Below, piece after piece: positions 12,177 to 13,490 of a DNA stretch of 13,490 bases (the first letter of the stretch is position 1; every line of letters begins with the position of its first letter). The stretch lies in assembly GCA_902478885.1 (NCBI GenBank), contig CABSMS010000059.1, positions 1-13,490 of the forward strand, in the 5' to 3' direction. The stretch is from an uncultured Collinsella sp. (GTDB lineage Bacteria > Actinomycetota > Coriobacteriia > Coriobacteriales > Coriobacteriaceae). A program made the position numbers and the translations under genes. A model generated the notes under the pieces. It was not told where the DNA came from. It searched no databases and saw only the letters and a program-made list of their open reading frames with translations.

Positions 12177-13292
12177 ATGAAGATGCTCGATTACGTTCAA
12201 CTCGCCCATGTGCGTATGGGAGAGAACCTCGAGCGTTCGTCTGAGCTGGTAGCGCAGCTCGTTGATATTTTCCAGTCCGGTTCTTTTGACGCGCTGCGCA
12301 TCGTTGCTTCGGGTTCGTCGCGCCATGCCGCCGATTGCGCCCGCGATTACCTGCAAGATACGCTGCAGATGCAAGTGTCCGTTGTGACGCCCGAGGCCTT
12401 CGTCGATTTTGAACACACCTATCCGCAGCATGCGCTCAACATCGCCGTCTCGCAGAGTGGTTATTCGACCAATACGATCGCGGCGCTCGATTACATGCGC
12501 GCACACGATATGGCTGCAGTTGCGCTCACGGCAAACGTCGAGGCACCCATCAAGGAACACGCTGACATCGTTCTTGACTACGGTGTGGGCGTCGAGTCGG
12601 TGGACTTTGTAACTCTGGGCGTCGAGGTTCTCGTTGAGTATCTGGTGCTCTTTGGTATTTACGGCGGTCAGGCGCGCGGAACGGTTGACGCCAAAGGCGT
12701 TGCCCAGCGTCTTGACGACCTGCGCGAAGCTATCCAGGCCAATGCCGTGATGTGCAAGACCGCCGAGGAATATGTCCAAGACCACATGCTCGAGCTTTCT
12801 GAGCACATGCCCGCCATGGTCGTCGGCAACGGCCCCAACTACGGCGTTGCCGAGGAGGCGGCGCTCAAGCTGAGCGAGACCATCAAGATTCCTGCCATGC
12901 ATCACGAGGGCGAGGAGTTCGTTCACGGTCCCGAGATGCAGATCGTTCCGGGCTATCTGGTGTTTATCGTCGACGATCCGCAGGGGTCGGAGCGTCTTGC
13001 GAATATCGCCGATGCGCTATCGAACGTTACGACAAAAACGGTGCTGCTCACGGCCCATCCCAGGGGTAGGGCTCACGAGGTTGCGGTGCCTCAGGTGGCT
13101 CCGCTGCTCAGCGCAATTCCCAATTTGGTGTTCTTCCAGACGATTGCGGCAATGATCGCCGAGCGTCTGAAGTCATGGGACGTGCACCCGTATCTTGATG
13201 CCGTCTCCAAGCAAATGGAGGTCAAGGCAGAGGGCTACGAAGAATCAGTCAATGCGCTTAAGGCCAAAGCGGCCGAGTGTTACGGAATGTAA
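12177..13292 (+). CDS. Double-SIS sugar-phosphate isomerase/deglycase, GlmS-isomerase-like
   Basis: A cytoplasmic 371-residue enzyme with two SIS domains and no glutaminase domain. SIS1 is about 38-160 (ASGSSRHAA at 44-52, VSQSGYSTNT at 91-100); SIS2 is about 210-335 (VGNGPNYGVAEEAAL). The active-site pattern of the GlmS isomerase domain is kept: E227-x3-K231-x2-E234, then H250 in EEFVHGPEM at the same 16-residue distance as Glu488-His504 in E. coli GlmS, and K345 near the C-terminus in the place of Lys603. Deglycases FrlB/FraB share the Glu and His at this distance. A role in opening, isomerising or cleaving a phosphorylated amino sugar or Amadori compound is therefore likely; the substrate is not determined. 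I chose ATG 12177 (GAGGTGA four bases upstream) over a longer frame from 12138 that lacks a site. Confidence 0.85.
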   Translation: MKMLDYVQLAHVRMGENLERSSELVAQLVDIFQSGSFDALRIVASGSSRHAADCARDYLQDTLQMQVSVVTPEAFVDFEHTYPQHALNIAVSQSGYSTNTIAALDYMRAHDMAAVALTANVEAPIKEHADIVLDYGVGVESVDFVTLGVEVLVEYLVLFGIYGGQARGTVDAKGVAQRLDDLREAIQANAVMCKTAEEYVQDHMLELSEHMPAMVVGNGPNYGVAEEAALKLSETIKIPAMHHEGEEFVHGPEMQIVPGYLVFIVDDPQGSERLANIADALSNVTTKTVLLTAHPRGRAHEVAVPQVAPLLSAIPNLVFFQTIAAMIAERLKSWDVHPYLDAVSKQMEVKAEGYEESVNALKAKAAECYGM

Positions 13293-13351
13293 GCGGGTTT
13301 GATGCCCGTTGGCATGGGGGATGTGGAGACAACCCCAGAAAGGAGAGACAA

Positions 13352-13490
13352 ATGAAGGAAACCGAGAAGATCGAGATCATGCATTTCGACCAGGAGGGCT
13401 ATCTCGAGGACGGCAAGGCGCTCTACGAGACCGGCAAGAAGATGACCGCGCTCGCCGACAAGGTCGCCGACGAGGGCTACGACGCCGTGT
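13352..13490 (+). CDS. N-terminal fragment, probably a second SIS-domain protein
   Basis: The first 46 codons of a gene cut by the window edge, starting at ATG 13352 with a strong AAAGGAGA six bases upstream and 59 bp after the first SIS gene. The peptide reads (in part) IEIMHFDQEGYLEDGKALYETG followed by a Lys/Asp-rich helix and ADEGYDAV, where a beta strand would begin. This layout (short lead-in, long helix, then a strand starting a Rossmann-like fold) resembles the start of FrlB/GfrF-type SIS deglycases, but no catalytic residue is inside the window. Codons are strongly GC-ending (CTC, GGC, GAC, AAG), more so than in the preceding SIS gene, which suggests high expression. It is probably in one operon with the gene before it. 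Confidence 0.6.
   Translation, partial: MKETEKIEIMHFDQEGYLEDGKALYETGKKMTALADKVADEGYDAV

Noticed and set aside
13293..13351. CGGG-TTTGATG-CCCG hairpin between the two SIS genes as a terminator
   Set aside because: Four-base stem without a T-tract; the genes are most likely co-transcribed.

Overview
The window looks like one end of an assembled contig from a high-GC, gut-type actinobacterium, most likely Collinsella or a close Coriobacteriia relative. That assignment rests on overall base composition, protein style and gene content (glgP/malQ/galE, a Tat-exported PcsB-like peptidase, HutC regulators next to SIS-domain genes); I could not search a database. The first 48 bases are not genomic. 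They are an Illumina Nextera i7 adapter: tail of P7, an 8-base index, then the transposase read-2 sequence ending in the Tn5 mosaic end. An apparent open reading frame starting in it has an artificial N-terminus.

Layout. (1) 50-319 (+): C-terminal fragment of an MsmK/UgpC-type sugar ABC-transporter ATPase, then its terminator. (2) 432-630: a convergent intergenic gap holding two copies of an 80-bp-spaced palindromic element. (3) 694-4595 (-): malQ then glgP, a maltodextrin/glycogen breakdown pair driven by a promoter whose -35/-10 spacer contains a 7-5-7 palindrome, a likely repressor site. (4) 4816-5877 (-): galE. (5) 6145-7350 (+): an exported coiled-coil plus cysteine/histidine peptidase of PcsB type, divergent from galE. 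(6) 7351-7567: a 117-bp element with 24-bp perfect inverted arms, followed by a terminator. (7) 7568-8530 (-): murB, divergent from a LacI-family regulator (8714-9742, +). (8) 9797-9869: a second long perfect palindrome with 31-bp arms. (9) 9991-11983 (+): a small uncharacterised protein followed by two overlapping GntR/HutC regulators. (10) 12177 to the end (+): a GlmS-isomerase-like double-SIS protein and the start of what is probably a second SIS protein.

Functionally, the left half is core carbohydrate handling: an import ATPase, MalQ and GlgP feeding glucose-1-phosphate, and GalE linking to UDP-sugars. The middle is cell-wall related (MurB and the wall peptidase). The right end looks like the beginning of a regulated catabolic locus: paired HutC repressors, a promoter region with GT-rich palindromes matching the HutC operator type, and two SIS-fold enzymes. 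By family analogy this locus may process a phosphorylated amino sugar or Amadori compound (fructoselysine/glucoselysine type), but the transporter and kinase genes that would decide this lie beyond the window. The most unusual non-coding content is three different families of long intergenic palindromes.
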